DNA of 64,000 bases, taken from positions 1 through 64,000 of the forward strand of contig CAIZNN010000202.1 of NCBI GenBank assembly GCA_903934285.1. Reading direction: 5' to 3'. The notes beneath the pieces were generated by a model that was not told the origin of the DNA, did no database searches, and worked only from the letters and a program-made list of their open reading frames with translations. Below are positions 1 to 8,172 of this stretch, piece by piece (positions within the stretch are counted from its first letter, which is position 1; each line of letters opens with the position of its first letter). The translations under genes were made by a program, and so were the position numbers. The DNA is from Akkermansiaceae bacterium (lineage in GTDB: Bacteria; Verrucomicrobiota; Verrucomicrobiia; Verrucomicrobiales; Akkermansiaceae).

Positions 1-67
1 CCGGTGGCGGCCCCGGTGGCGGTGGCGGTGGCGGCCCCGGTGGCGGTGGCGGTGGCGGTGGCGGTGG
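1..67. repeat. GGTGGC hexanucleotide microsatellite
   Basis: Tandem GGTGGC units interrupted by GGCCCC lie at the left edge. On the minus strand they encode the Ala-Thr repeat of the partial exported protein. Such arrays are prone to slippage, so copy number may vary between strains. Confidence 0.8.
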
Positions 68-152
68 CCGGCGCGACGGCTCCGGCGGAGCCGCAGCCTA
101 ATCCAGCCAGGCCCAGCCAGAGCGCGATGAGGGTAATGCGAGGTGATGTCAT
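1..152 (-). CDS. N-terminus of a putative exported Ala/Thr-repeat protein (partial)
   Basis: A reading frame on the minus strand starts at an ATG at 152 and runs off the left edge after about 50 codons. It begins MTSPRITLIALWLGLAGLGC, a short basic start and a hydrophobic stretch ending in a Gly-Leu-Gly-Cys that is a weak lipobox. It then enters an Ala-Thr/Gly-Ala repeat encoded by a GCCACC microsatellite. This is compatible with a secreted protein or lipoprotein whose mature N-terminus is low-complexity. Function is unknown because the body of the protein lies outside the window. No strong Shine-Dalgarno sequence is visible upstream. Confidence 0.5.
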   Translation of the reverse strand, partial: MTSPRITLIALWLGLAGLGCGSAGAVAPATATATATATGAATATATGAAT

Positions 153-375
153 GAATGGAAGGGAAGGGTGATGATGCGGCGGGCGGACAATCCTGGCGCA
201 CCGCCAAGCCCGCCACCCGGCGGGCCTCGGAGCGTCTTTCATCCCGCCGCCACCGCAAGCATTGAGCAACCCATGCCAAGCATCTGAAACGATAGGCGCA
301 GTCGCTGGCCCCGGCCGCCGCGGCGGATTTGTGAGAAAGCTTGTGTCGCGCGGGCAAGTGGCTAGGCTGGGGGCC

Positions 376-1818
376 ATGCCATTCGTCGATCCGGAAATCG
401 TGCCGTTGCTGAGCTTGTTGGCGTGGCTGGCGTTTGAGCTCATCGGCTTGCTGCATGTGCTCCACGCGTTGATGCATGTGCGCACCTCGCAGGGCACCAT
501 TGCCTGGGTGGTTTCGCTGTTGACGTTTCCCTATCTGGCGATCCCGCTATACTGGGTGGTCGGGCGGAGTCGGTTTACCGGCTATGTCCACGGCCGGCGG
601 GCCGGCGATAAGCGTTTGCGCAAGCTGGCGGAGTCGATGCACAAGCGCTTGCGGCAGTACGAAATTGCCATTCCGGATGAAGACGCCTTTGCCAGGGCCG
701 CGATGATTTTGGGCGGGCTGCCGTTCACGCGGGGCAACGCGCTGGAGCTGCTCATTGACGGCGAGGAAATATTTGAGCGCTTGTTCCGTGAAATGCGCCA
801 GGCCCAAGCCTATGTCTGCGTGAATTTTTTCATTGTGAAGAACGACCGGATCGGCACCCGCTTCCAAGAAGCGCTCATCGAGCGCGCGCGGGCCGGGGTG
901 AAGGTGTGGTTTTTGTTTGATGAATTCGGCTCGCACAAGCTGCCACGCCACTATCTGCAAACCTTGCGCGATGCCGGGGTCGAGTGCCGCTCGTTCGGCA
1001 CCAATCGCCATTGGTGGTCGCGCTTGCAGCTCAACTTCCGCAACCACCGCAAAATCGTGGTGATCGACGGCCACACCGCCTATCTCGGGGGGCTCAACGT
1101 GGGCGATGAATACCTCGGGCGCGACGCGAGGTTTGGTGCTTGGCGCGACACCCATCTGCAACTGAGGGGGCCGGCGGTGCAAGCGATCCAACTGGTGTTT
1201 CTCGAAGATTGGTTCTGGGCCACCGAGAGCGTGCCGGACCTGCGCTGGACCACTGCTCTGGAGGCCGCCGACCAAGTGGCGGCGGTAATTCCCACCGGTC
1301 CGGCCGATCCGGCCGATTCCTGGCAACTGGTGGTGGCCGAGGCGGCCAACTCATCGCGCCAACGGCTGTGGATCACCACGCCATATTTCGTCCCGGACGA
1401 GGGTGTTCTAACAGCATTGCAGGCGGCGGCGATCCGCGGGGTGGATGTGCGCATACTCATTCCCGAGCGGGCCGACCACCTGCTCGTTTGGCTGTCGGCG
1501 TTTTCCTATTATGAGCAATCGATTCCCTATGGCGTGAAATTATTCCGTTACCACCGGGGGTTCCTGCATCAGAAGGTGATGTTGATCGACGACCGACTGG
1601 CGGCGGTGGGCACCGCCAATCTTGACAACCGCTCGTTCCGTTTGAACTTTGAGATCACCGCGTTTTCACCGGACCCGGGCTTTGTCGCGGAAGTCGGGCG
1701 GATGCTGGAGCGGGACTTCACCCATGCGCGCGAGGCGACGGTGGAGGGTTTCACCGGGCGGTCATTTTTGTTCCGCGCCGCCTGCCGCGCCGCACGCTTG
1801 CTCGCGCCGATCCAGTGA
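376..1818 (+). CDS. cls: Cardiolipin synthase (phospholipase D family)
   Basis: A 480-residue protein with two N-terminal membrane segments (about residues 10-30 and 40-60, ending YWVVGRSRFTGY as in bacterial Cls). Two phospholipase D HKD motifs follow: HRKIVVID with GGLNVGDEYLG, and HQKVMLID with GTANLDNRSF. Both catalytic histidines, lysines and aspartates are present. Cls condenses two phosphatidylglycerols, or PG with PE, into cardiolipin at the inner membrane. The frame is open from a TTG at 262, but the ATG at 376 places the first membrane helix where family members have it. Length matches E. coli ClsA (486). It stands alone, convergent with the TerC-family gene. Confidence 0.93.
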   Translation: MPFVDPEIVPLLSLLAWLAFELIGLLHVLHALMHVRTSQGTIAWVVSLLTFPYLAIPLYWVVGRSRFTGYVHGRRAGDKRLRKLAESMHKRLRQYEIAIPDEDAFARAAMILGGLPFTRGNALELLIDGEEIFERLFREMRQAQAYVCVNFFIVKNDRIGTRFQEALIERARAGVKVWFLFDEFGSHKLPRHYLQTLRDAGVECRSFGTNRHWWSRLQLNFRNHRKIVVIDGHTAYLGGLNVGDEYLGRDARFGAWRDTHLQLRGPAVQAIQLVFLEDWFWATESVPDLRWTTALEAADQVAAVIPTGPADPADSWQLVVAEAANSSRQRLWITTPYFVPDEGVLTALQAAAIRGVDVRILIPERADHLLVWLSAFSYYEQSIPYGVKLFRYHRGFLHQKVMLIDDRLAAVGTANLDNRSFRLNFEITAFSPDPGFVAEVGRMLERDFTHAREATVEGFTGRSFLFRAACRAARLLAPIQ

Positions 1819-1884
1819 GGTGCCGCGCGGGTGACTCGGGTTGCCCCGCGGCAGCGGGCGGTGCGGGCCCCATTGTGAGAGTCC

Positions 1885-2706
1885 TCATGGCTTGAGCTTG
1901 CATGCGGTCACTAACAACGAGATGGGCAGGAAGATCAGACTCACCAGGGCGGCGAAGGCTTTCATCACGGGAAGGGCCAGGCGAATGAGCGGGTTGATGA
2001 GGCGGCGCGCGCTGGCGTCGGCGGAGTAGAGCAGGGCGACAAACACGATGAACAGAATGCCGGCGAATTTGAACAAGGGCGGGATGTGCAGCACCCCGCC
2101 GGTGATGACATGATAGGACTCTTCGTAAACCAGAATGGCGCCGACCAAGCCGATGAGAATGAATGCGGTGGGCTCCAGCACCGGGTACTTCTTTAGCAAC
2201 TTCATCGCATGGGGCGCGATAGCCTGCAGCGCGAGGATGGCAATCAGCACCCCGGTGTAGATCGGCCACATCACGGGCAGTTGGGTCAGCGGGTCCTTGG
2301 GCGCCAGGCCCACCGCAGCGATCACGTTGTCCACGCTCAGGCTCAGGTCCATCAGGCCGATCTGCAACAACGCGCCCAGCAGGGTGGGCGCGACGGGCTT
2401 GGCTTTGTCAGGGGCGTGGTGGCCGTGGCGGGTGAGATGGGAGCACATGAGCCAGACCAGATAGCCGGCGCCGAGCCAGCGCACCCAGGTGTTGGCGATG
2501 AGCCAGGCTGCCACCAGCAGGGCCATCACGCGGAACACATAGGCCCCCGCCAAGCCCAGCCGGATCGCCTTGCGCTGCTGATGTTCTGGCAATTCCTTGG
2601 CCAGCGCGGCGATGCCAAGCACATTGTCGACCGAGAGCAGGCCCTCGATGATGACGAGGCTGGCGATTACGGGCAGGCCGATGAGGAGGTCGTGTGCGGT
2701 GATCAT
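1885..2706 (-). CDS. TerC-family integral membrane protein
   Basis: A 273-residue protein with about seven to eight hydrophobic segments and the two conserved acidic repeats of the TerC/Alx/YjbE family (EGLLSVDNVLGIAALA near residue 20 and LMDLSLSVDNVIAAVGLA in mid-protein). The paired Asp residues in membrane helices are thought to bind or pass divalent metals. Family members have been linked to tellurite resistance and manganese export. The ATG at 2706 is preferred over an upstream in-frame start at 2748 because it begins right before the first helix. No metal-resistance genes surround it, so the substrate cannot be stated; manganese homeostasis is the best guess from the family. Confidence 0.85.
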   Translation of the reverse strand: MITAHDLLIGLPVIASLVIIEGLLSVDNVLGIAALAKELPEHQQRKAIRLGLAGAYVFRVMALLVAAWLIANTWVRWLGAGYLVWLMCSHLTRHGHHAPDKAKPVAPTLLGALLQIGLMDLSLSVDNVIAAVGLAPKDPLTQLPVMWPIYTGVLIAILALQAIAPHAMKLLKKYPVLEPTAFILIGLVGAILVYEESYHVITGGVLHIPPLFKFAGILFIVFVALLYSADASARRLINPLIRLALPVMKAFAALVSLIFLPISLLVTACKLKP

Positions 2707-2861
2707 GTGAGGCGGTGGCTTGTCATAAGCTGCAGACGTGGTCCGCACAGGGCTCGGTGCGGCTCTTTATATCCATGAAGCTGCGGCGTGTTCATGCTGC
2801 CCAGTGCCCCGTGGTGCGGCCGCAGGCACGGGCGCAGCGTGGGCGGGGCGGATACCCGCAC

Positions 2862-3851
2862 CTAACGGGCGGGAGCCGGCTGGGTGGGGGTTCCGATGCG
2901 TTTGAACAAGCGGAACAAATCGCTGTCCGAGGTGAACACGAGGGTGGTGTCCTTGGCCAGGGTTTTTTGATAGGTTTCGAGGGTCTTGACGAATTGATAG
3001 AAATCCGCGGCCGACGGGCTCGAGTTATAGGCTTGGGCGTAGATGGCGGTGGCCTGGCCATCGGCCTTGCCTTTGATCTCCTGTTCCTTGCGATAGGCTT
3101 CCGACTGGATGGCAAGCAGATCGCGCTCCTTACGGCCGATGATTTTGGCGGCTTCCCCCGCGCCTTCGGAGCGGAAGCGCTCGGCGATTTGCTGGCGTTC
3201 CGATGCCATCCGGGAATAGATCTTATCGATGACGCCGGCTTTGTAGTTGATGCGTTTGAAGCGCACGTCGAGCAACTCGATGCCCCAGGGTTTGACTTTG
3301 GGTTGTGAGGTGAGGAGGATTTGTTGTTCGAGCACGCTGCGGCCGTATTGGATGGGTGGCAGCACGCCGAGATTGGAATCGGTGCCGACGAGTGCCTCAT
3401 CGCGCACGGTCTTGCGGTCTTTGAGGGTGCGGATGAGTTCGATGAGGTCGTGGCCGGCGATGCTGTTGCGGGTCTCGCTGCCGATGATGTCATTGAGGCG
3501 GGACAGCGCGCTGCGTTCGTCGCGGAGTTTCTCATAGTAGGTTTGCGGGTCGGAGATGCGCCAGCGGGCGAAGTTATCCACCGAGATGTAGAGTTTGTCG
3601 CGGGTGGGCATTTCCACCGCGGGGCCGTCCCATTCGAGGATGCGTTTTTCGATGCGGTTGACTTGTTGGATGAAGGGCACCTTGAAATGCAGGCCGGCCT
3701 GATTGGTGGCGGGGTCGGCATTGACGGGAGAGCCCACGGGTTTGCCAAACTGAGTGATGAAGACCTGCTCGGTTTCGCTCACGGTGTAGGCGCTGCTGAA
3801 CAGCAGGATGACTGCCGCGCCAAGGCCGAGGAGGAGGGAAGTGAATTTCAT
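2862..3851 (-). CDS. hflC: HflC-like SPFH/prohibitin-domain protein
   Basis: A 329-residue protein with one N-terminal membrane anchor (MKFTSLLLGLGAAVILLFSS) followed by a band-7/SPFH domain (SETEQVFITQFGKPVG, GLHFKVPFI) and a helical region. HflC pairs with HflK in an inner-membrane complex that modulates the FtsH protease. The gene starts 13 bases after the hflK stop, which is the classical hflKC order. An alternative TTG start lies nine bases upstream. The C-terminus (PTQPAPAR) is short and low in complexity. Identity is secure at family level; a direct role with FtsH is inferred from the family. Confidence 0.92.
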   Translation of the reverse strand: MKFTSLLLGLGAAVILLFSSAYTVSETEQVFITQFGKPVGSPVNADPATNQAGLHFKVPFIQQVNRIEKRILEWDGPAVEMPTRDKLYISVDNFARWRISDPQTYYEKLRDERSALSRLNDIIGSETRNSIAGHDLIELIRTLKDRKTVRDEALVGTDSNLGVLPPIQYGRSVLEQQILLTSQPKVKPWGIELLDVRFKRINYKAGVIDKIYSRMASERQQIAERFRSEGAGEAAKIIGRKERDLLAIQSEAYRKEQEIKGKADGQATAIYAQAYNSSPSAADFYQFVKTLETYQKTLAKDTTLVFTSDSDLFRLFKRIGTPTQPAPAR

Positions 3852-3864
3852 GGGTGGCAAGGGG

Positions 3865-4866
3865 TTAGCGGGTGGGGGCCGGGGTGGCGGTGCCGGCGGC
3901 GGGCAGATTCATGAGCGGGAGGAACTGCTTGGCGTCTTCATCGAGGATGATCTTGGCGCCGACTTTTGGCAACACCTCGTTCATGGTTTCCAGATAGAGG
4001 CGTTGTTTGGTGATGGCGGGCGCCTTGTCGTATTGGGTGAGCAGTTCCTTGAAGCGGGCCACGTCGCCCTCGGCCTCATTGATGCGCTGGACGGCGAAAC
4101 CCTCCGCGGCGGAGATGCGTTGCGCGGCAAGGCCCTTGGCTTTCGGGATGATGCGGTTGTACTCGCTATTGGCCTCATTGATCATGGTTTCGCGTTCTTG
4201 TTGGGCGCGGTTGACGTCATCGAAGGAGCGCTGCACGGGGCCGGGCGGATGGACGTTGTTGAGTTGGAGTTGCTCGGCGGTGATGCCCATGTTGAAGCGC
4301 TCGAGCAAGATGGTGATCTTGCCCAGGCAATCCGCCTCGATCTCGGCGCGGCCGATGGTCAGCACCTCATCGACGGTGCGGTCGCCGATGATATCGCGCA
4401 TCACGCTCTCGGTGAGATCGCGCAGGGTGGGACCGGGGTTGCGGACGTTGAAGAGATATTGTTTCGGCGAGGTGATGCTGTAGTGGAGGATCCATTCCAC
4501 TTGGGCGGCATTGAGATCGCCGGTGACCATGTCGCGTTCCAAGTCCGGCACGTCGCTGGCTTGATCGACATTGGAGGGATTGGGCGAGCCAAAGCCGAAC
4601 TCGAGTTTGAGCTGGCGGCGGATCGGCACGACGGTGATGGTATCGATGCCGAAGGGGAGTTTGAAGTGCAACCCCGGCTCGGCAACGTAGTGGAATTTGC
4701 CAAAGCGTTGGACCACGGCCACCGCTTCCGGGCTGATGGTGAAGTAGGCGGAAAAAAGCCCGATGAACAGCACCAGGGCCACCGGCACCAGCAGCAGCAA
4801 TTGGGCGGGAAAACGCCATGTCGGGAGACCGGGTGGCATGAAATCTTGAAAACCTTTGGGCTTCAT
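3865..4866 (-). CDS. hflK: HflK-like SPFH/prohibitin-domain protein
   Basis: A 333-residue membrane protein. A short cytoplasmic start, one membrane segment (QLLLLVPVALVLFIGLFSAY, about residues 23-42), then the SPFH domain (PEAVAVVQRFGKFHYVAEPG, GLHFKLPFGIDTI). A helical stretch carries the HflK signature around NNVHPPGPVQRSFDDVNRAQ. It partners HflC in the large HflKC cage around FtsH. It is first in the pair, with hflC directly downstream. A hairpin at 4924-4943 separates it from the ABC exporter genes upstream, so hflKC probably has its own promoter in the 157-base gap. Confidence 0.93.
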   Translation of the reverse strand: MKPKGFQDFMPPGLPTWRFPAQLLLLVPVALVLFIGLFSAYFTISPEAVAVVQRFGKFHYVAEPGLHFKLPFGIDTITVVPIRRQLKLEFGFGSPNPSNVDQASDVPDLERDMVTGDLNAAQVEWILHYSITSPKQYLFNVRNPGPTLRDLTESVMRDIIGDRTVDEVLTIGRAEIEADCLGKITILLERFNMGITAEQLQLNNVHPPGPVQRSFDDVNRAQQERETMINEANSEYNRIIPKAKGLAAQRISAAEGFAVQRINEAEGDVARFKELLTQYDKAPAITKQRLYLETMNEVLPKVGAKIILDEDAKQFLPLMNLPAAGTATPAPTR

Positions 4867-4923
4867 GGGATAGGTGGGGTGGGAAGGGTGGCGGCGGGGG
4901 GAGCGGTGCGGGTTCCTTTGAAA

Positions 4924-4943
4924 GGGCAGGCTAATACCTGCCC
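4924..4943 (-). terminator. Hairpin after the ABC exporter operon
   Basis: GGGCAGG and CCTGCCC form a perfect 7-bp stem with a 6-base loop, 80 bases past the stop of the permease gene. On the minus strand the stem is followed by TTTC, a weak U-tract. It may end transcription of the exporter operon before hflK. Confidence 0.45.
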
Positions 4944-5023
4944 TGCCAATGGCAAACTATTAACGGAATTTTTCCCGCGGCAGGCGGGCCATGAGGCCGT
5001 CGCGGACCTGGTAGGGCGCGGAC

Positions 5024-5821
5024 TCATTGGGTGGAGAATTTGGTGAGCAGGCCGCGGCGGCGGGTGTAGTTGAGGATCCAGACGAAGAAGCCGCCGGCCA
5101 GCGCGAGATAGACGAGGTTGAGGACGAAGGCCCACGCCAGCGGCACCCAGCTCATGGTGCCGGTTTGCATGACTTGGCGCATGCCCTCGAAGATATGGGT
5201 GGCGGGCAACGCCAGGGCGACGGGTTGCAGCCAGCCCGGCAGCACGCTGACCGGATAGAAGACGGCGACCACGGGTTGGATGAAAAACGGCACGGCCCAG
5301 GCCAGCGATTCGGCCGCCTGGCCCCAGCGCAAGATCAAGGCGGTGGAGATCATGCCCAGCGACCAGCCGAAGAGCATCAGATTGAGGAAAAACGGGATGA
5401 GCCACCAGCGCATGACAAACACGTTGAAGGAATACGCCAGCCAGCCGATGACCACCAGTGCCACGGCGGTCACGCAGATGCGCAGCACGCCCACCGCGAA
5501 GGTGGCGCAGAGATACTCGAGGGTGCGCACCGGGGCGACGAAGATATTGAGCAGGTTGCGCGTCCAGACGTCCTCGAGAAACGAGATGGCCACCCCTTGC
5601 TGGGCGCGGAACAGGATGTCCCACAGGATCATCGCGCCTAACAGGAATGTGATGAAGTGGGGGAAGGCGCCGCTGGTGTTCTGCTGCAAGAACATGGTTA
5701 GGAACCCCCACACCAGCAGGTCCACAATCGGCCAGAACACCATTTCCACCATGCGGACGGGGCTGCGAGTGTAGAGGAAGACATAGCGCAACAGCAGCGC
5801 GTGGACAATGCGCAGGTTCAT
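5024..5821 (-). CDS. ABC-2 type transporter permease
   Basis: A 265-residue protein with six predicted membrane segments and the ABC-2 permease layout: a cytoplasmic N-terminus (MNLRIVHALLLRYVFLYTRS), the long second-helix region around FHHPVY-like FLLGAMILWDILFRAQQG, and the C-terminal pair of helices. Its ATG overlaps the stop of the ATPase gene by four bases (ATGA), so the two are translationally coupled. Together they form an exporter, probably for a polymer, lipid or drug. The substrate cannot be read from sequence. The frame is open further upstream to 5980, but that stretch lies antisense-like within the ATPase gene and is not part of the protein. Confidence 0.88.
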   Translation of the reverse strand: MNLRIVHALLLRYVFLYTRSPVRMVEMVFWPIVDLLVWGFLTMFLQQNTSGAFPHFITFLLGAMILWDILFRAQQGVAISFLEDVWTRNLLNIFVAPVRTLEYLCATFAVGVLRICVTAVALVVIGWLAYSFNVFVMRWWLIPFFLNLMLFGWSLGMISTALILRWGQAAESLAWAVPFFIQPVVAVFYPVSVLPGWLQPVALALPATHIFEGMRQVMQTGTMSWVPLAWAFVLNLVYLALAGGFFVWILNYTRRRGLLTKFSTQ

Positions 5822-6597
5822 GGGGTGGGCTCCTTGCCATTGGTGTTTTCCAGATCGCCGCTGCGGGCGATCTTGATGAACACGTTTTCGAGCGACTGCT
5901 CGGTGGAGCGCTTGACGATGTCCGCAGGTGAGCCCTCTGCGACGATGCGGCCTTTGTGGAGGAAAATCACCCGGTCGCACACTTCCTCGATGTCGATCAT
6001 GTTGTGGGAGGTGTAGAGGATGCCGATGTTGCGCTCGCGTTGCAGGCGGCGCACCACTTTGCGCACCTTGTCGGCGATGTCGGGGTCGAGGCTGGCGGTG
6101 GGCTCATCGAGCATCAGCAACTCCGGATCATTGAGAAACGCCTTGCACAGGTTCACGCGGGTGCTTTCCCCCGCGGAGAGCTGGCCGGTGAGCCGGTCGC
6201 TGAGATGGCTGACTTCGAGCAGTTCTAACAACCCGGCGATCTTCTGCTTGGGCTGCGCCACGCCGTAAATGCGCGCGAAGACCAGCAGGTTTTGCCAGAC
6301 CTTGAGGTTGCCCGGCAGGCTGGCGTAGGACGAGGAAAAGTTGCTGCGCCGCAGAATAGCGATGCGGTGGCTGTGCAGCGGCTGGCCAAACGCATAGAGC
6401 TGGCCCGAACTCGGCAGGGTCAGGCCCAGCAGGCAATGCATCGCGGTGGTCTTGCCGGCGCCATTGGCACCCAGCAACCCGAGGACCTCGCCGCGGCGCA
6501 GCTTGAAGCTGAAGCGGTCCAACGCCTTGACGCCATCAAACTCACGGGTGAGTTCGACGGCTTCCAGCAGGGTTTCGCGAGTGTCAGGATCGGCCAT
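5818..6597 (-). CDS. ABC transporter ATP-binding protein
   Basis: A 259-residue nucleotide-binding subunit with Walker A (GANGAGKT, near residue 43), Q-loop region, a signature in the form LSAGE rather than LSGGQ, Walker B with catalytic Glu (LLMLDEPT) and the switch His (YTSHNM). It resembles the CcmA/DrrA group of ABC-2 exporter ATPases. It is first of a two-gene operon with the permease, coupled by a four-base overlap. A family A repeat lies about 170 bases upstream, in the gap to nagA. Confidence 0.9.
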   Translation of the reverse strand: MADPDTRETLLEAVELTREFDGVKALDRFSFKLRRGEVLGLLGANGAGKTTAMHCLLGLTLPSSGQLYAFGQPLHSHRIAILRRSNFSSSYASLPGNLKVWQNLLVFARIYGVAQPKQKIAGLLELLEVSHLSDRLTGQLSAGESTRVNLCKAFLNDPELLMLDEPTASLDPDIADKVRKVVRRLQRERNIGILYTSHNMIDIEEVCDRVIFLHKGRIVAEGSPADIVKRSTEQSLENVFIKIARSGDLENTNGKEPTP

Positions 6598-6770
6598 GGC
6601 AGGGACGCGGCGCGGCGCGGCGCGGTGCGGGAAGGCCAGAGTGGCGGCGGGAGCTTGGCTTTGTCAAGTGCCGGGCGGCGGCGGCGCATCTGGCGCGGAG
6701 AGACCGCTAGATGGGCGGAAAACCGGGTGCCTGCGCAGTGGCAGTCCTGTGGCTGGTCATTGGCACAAGA

Positions 6771-6818
6771 GTGTGCGGCAGGATGCCGCACACAGCCGGC
6801 GGGACGCCGGCGCTCCCC
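6771..6818 (+). repeat. Family A double-hairpin repeat, copy A1
   Basis: Two adjacent perfect palindromes, GTGTGCGGC/GCCGCACAC around AGGAT and GCCGGC/GCCGGC around GGGAC, are followed by GCTCCCC. The same design recurs at 17767, 27647 and 55694. This copy is 60 bases past the nagA stop and could serve as a 3-prime hairpin for that gene. Confidence 0.8.
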
Positions 6819-6878
6819 AGTGCGCGGGCGGGTTCGTTAGGGATGTCAACTTGGCTGGCGATATGGGACCGGACCGGC

Positions 6879-8018
6879 TCAGCGTTCGGTGCCATCGACG
6901 AGGGTTTTCCAAACGGAGAAATCCGGTTCGAGGATGACGAGGTCGGCGCAGTAGCCGGGCTCGAGCTTGCCCACGCCGTGGAGGCCGAGCGAGCGTGCCT
7001 GGTTCCAGGAGGTGGTCTTGACGAGTTGATGCAGCGGCAGCGGGATGAGCGTGGCGATGTTGCGCAGCCCCTCGTTGAAACGCAGGGCGGAGCCGGCCAG
7101 CGCGCCGCCCTCCTTGAGGCGGGCGGCACCGTCTTTGACCACCACGGCGAGGCCGCCAAGGGTGGTTTCGCCCGCCCCGATCCACGACGCCGCCATCGAA
7201 TCGGTGATCAGCATGAGCCGCTCGATGGGCACCAGCTTGAACACCAGCTTGAGCATGTCCGGACACAGGTGAATGGTGTCGCAGATGAGTTCGAGCATCA
7301 GCGCGGCATCGGACAGGCCGGCGCCGACCACGCCGATTTCGCGGTGGTGCAAGGGCGTCATCGCATTGCCGAAATGCGTTAGATGGGTGAGGCCGGCGGC
7401 CGTGGCGGCGGCGAGCTGTGCGGCGGTGGCGGAGGTGTGGGCGGCGGAGCTGGTGATGCCGAGGGCCTTGGCGCCAGCAATCACGTCGAGCGCGCCCGCG
7501 ACGTCCGGGGCAATCGACACGATGAGCACCTTGGCGACGGCATGAATGGCCGTGAGTTCCGCCAGCTTGGGCGGGCGCACAAACTGCGGGTTTTGGGCGC
7601 CGGCATTTTTCACGTTGATAAATGGCCCTTCGACGTGCAGGCCGGGAGTTTTACAGAACTCCGGGTTGGCAAAATACTTGGCGCACTCGGCGGCCACTTG
7701 TTCGAGTTTGGCCTGCGGTTGGGTCAGCGTGGTGGGCAGCCAGGTGGTGACCCCTTCCTGCAACTTGCGCCGGGCAATGTGCCGGATCGCCGCGAGCGAG
7801 CCGTCGCAAACGTCGTGATGATCGGCCCCGTGGGCGTGAATGTCGATGAAGCCGGGCATCGTGATGCGCCCCGCGGCATCAATGACCACATCGGCGGCGG
7901 GCCGCGGGTCGCCGGCTTGCAACAGCGCCGCGATCTTGCCGTCAGCCAGCAACAACGCACCGTTTTCAATTTCAAGGTCGGGCGATACAATCCGGGTGTT
8001 TTCGATGAGTGTCTTCAT
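6879..8018 (-). CDS. nagA: N-acetylglucosamine-6-phosphate deacetylase
   Basis: A 379-residue amidohydrolase that removes acetate from GlcNAc-6-phosphate, feeding amino sugars into glycolysis or wall recycling. Visible motifs: the HxH of the metal site (DIHAHGADHHDV, about residue 58), HVEGPF with the metal-binding Glu, AHTSA, the HFGNAMTPLHHREIG substrate loop and the ITDSM motif with the catalytic Asp. The start at 8018 (MKTLIENTRIVSPD) is chosen because family members begin here; the frame extends five codons upstream. No nagB or PTS genes are adjacent. Amino-sugar use agrees with the glycan-degrading theme of the beta-galactosidase at 31.8-35.8 kb. Confidence 0.92.
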   Translation of the reverse strand: MKTLIENTRIVSPDLEIENGALLLADGKIAALLQAGDPRPAADVVIDAAGRITMPGFIDIHAHGADHHDVCDGSLAAIRHIARRKLQEGVTTWLPTTLTQPQAKLEQVAAECAKYFANPEFCKTPGLHVEGPFINVKNAGAQNPQFVRPPKLAELTAIHAVAKVLIVSIAPDVAGALDVIAGAKALGITSSAAHTSATAAQLAAATAAGLTHLTHFGNAMTPLHHREIGVVGAGLSDAALMLELICDTIHLCPDMLKLVFKLVPIERLMLITDSMAASWIGAGETTLGGLAVVVKDGAARLKEGGALAGSALRFNEGLRNIATLIPLPLHQLVKTTSWNQARSLGLHGVGKLEPGYCADLVILEPDFSVWKTLVDGTER

Positions 8019-8069
8019 AAGCAAAAGCAGCAAAACCTAAGGAACGGCCGAAATATCAGGCAGCCGCCG

Positions 8070-8089
8070 CTGGCTGACAAGCCAGTTTT
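8070..8089 (+). terminator. Hairpin with short T-run in the nagA upstream gap
   Basis: CTGGCT and AGCCAG pair around GACA, flanked by GCCG and CGGC that can extend the stem, and TTTT follows on the plus strand. No plus-strand gene ends here, so its role is unclear. It may act as a 3-prime barrier for the minus-strand gene at 8173-9978. Confidence 0.3.
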
Positions 8090-8172
8090 GCGGCTTTATT
8101 TGTCAATTGGAGGTGGCCGCAGGTTTCATTGCCGTTTCCGCCCGCGTTTCCGCCCGCGTTTCAGCCTGCGCT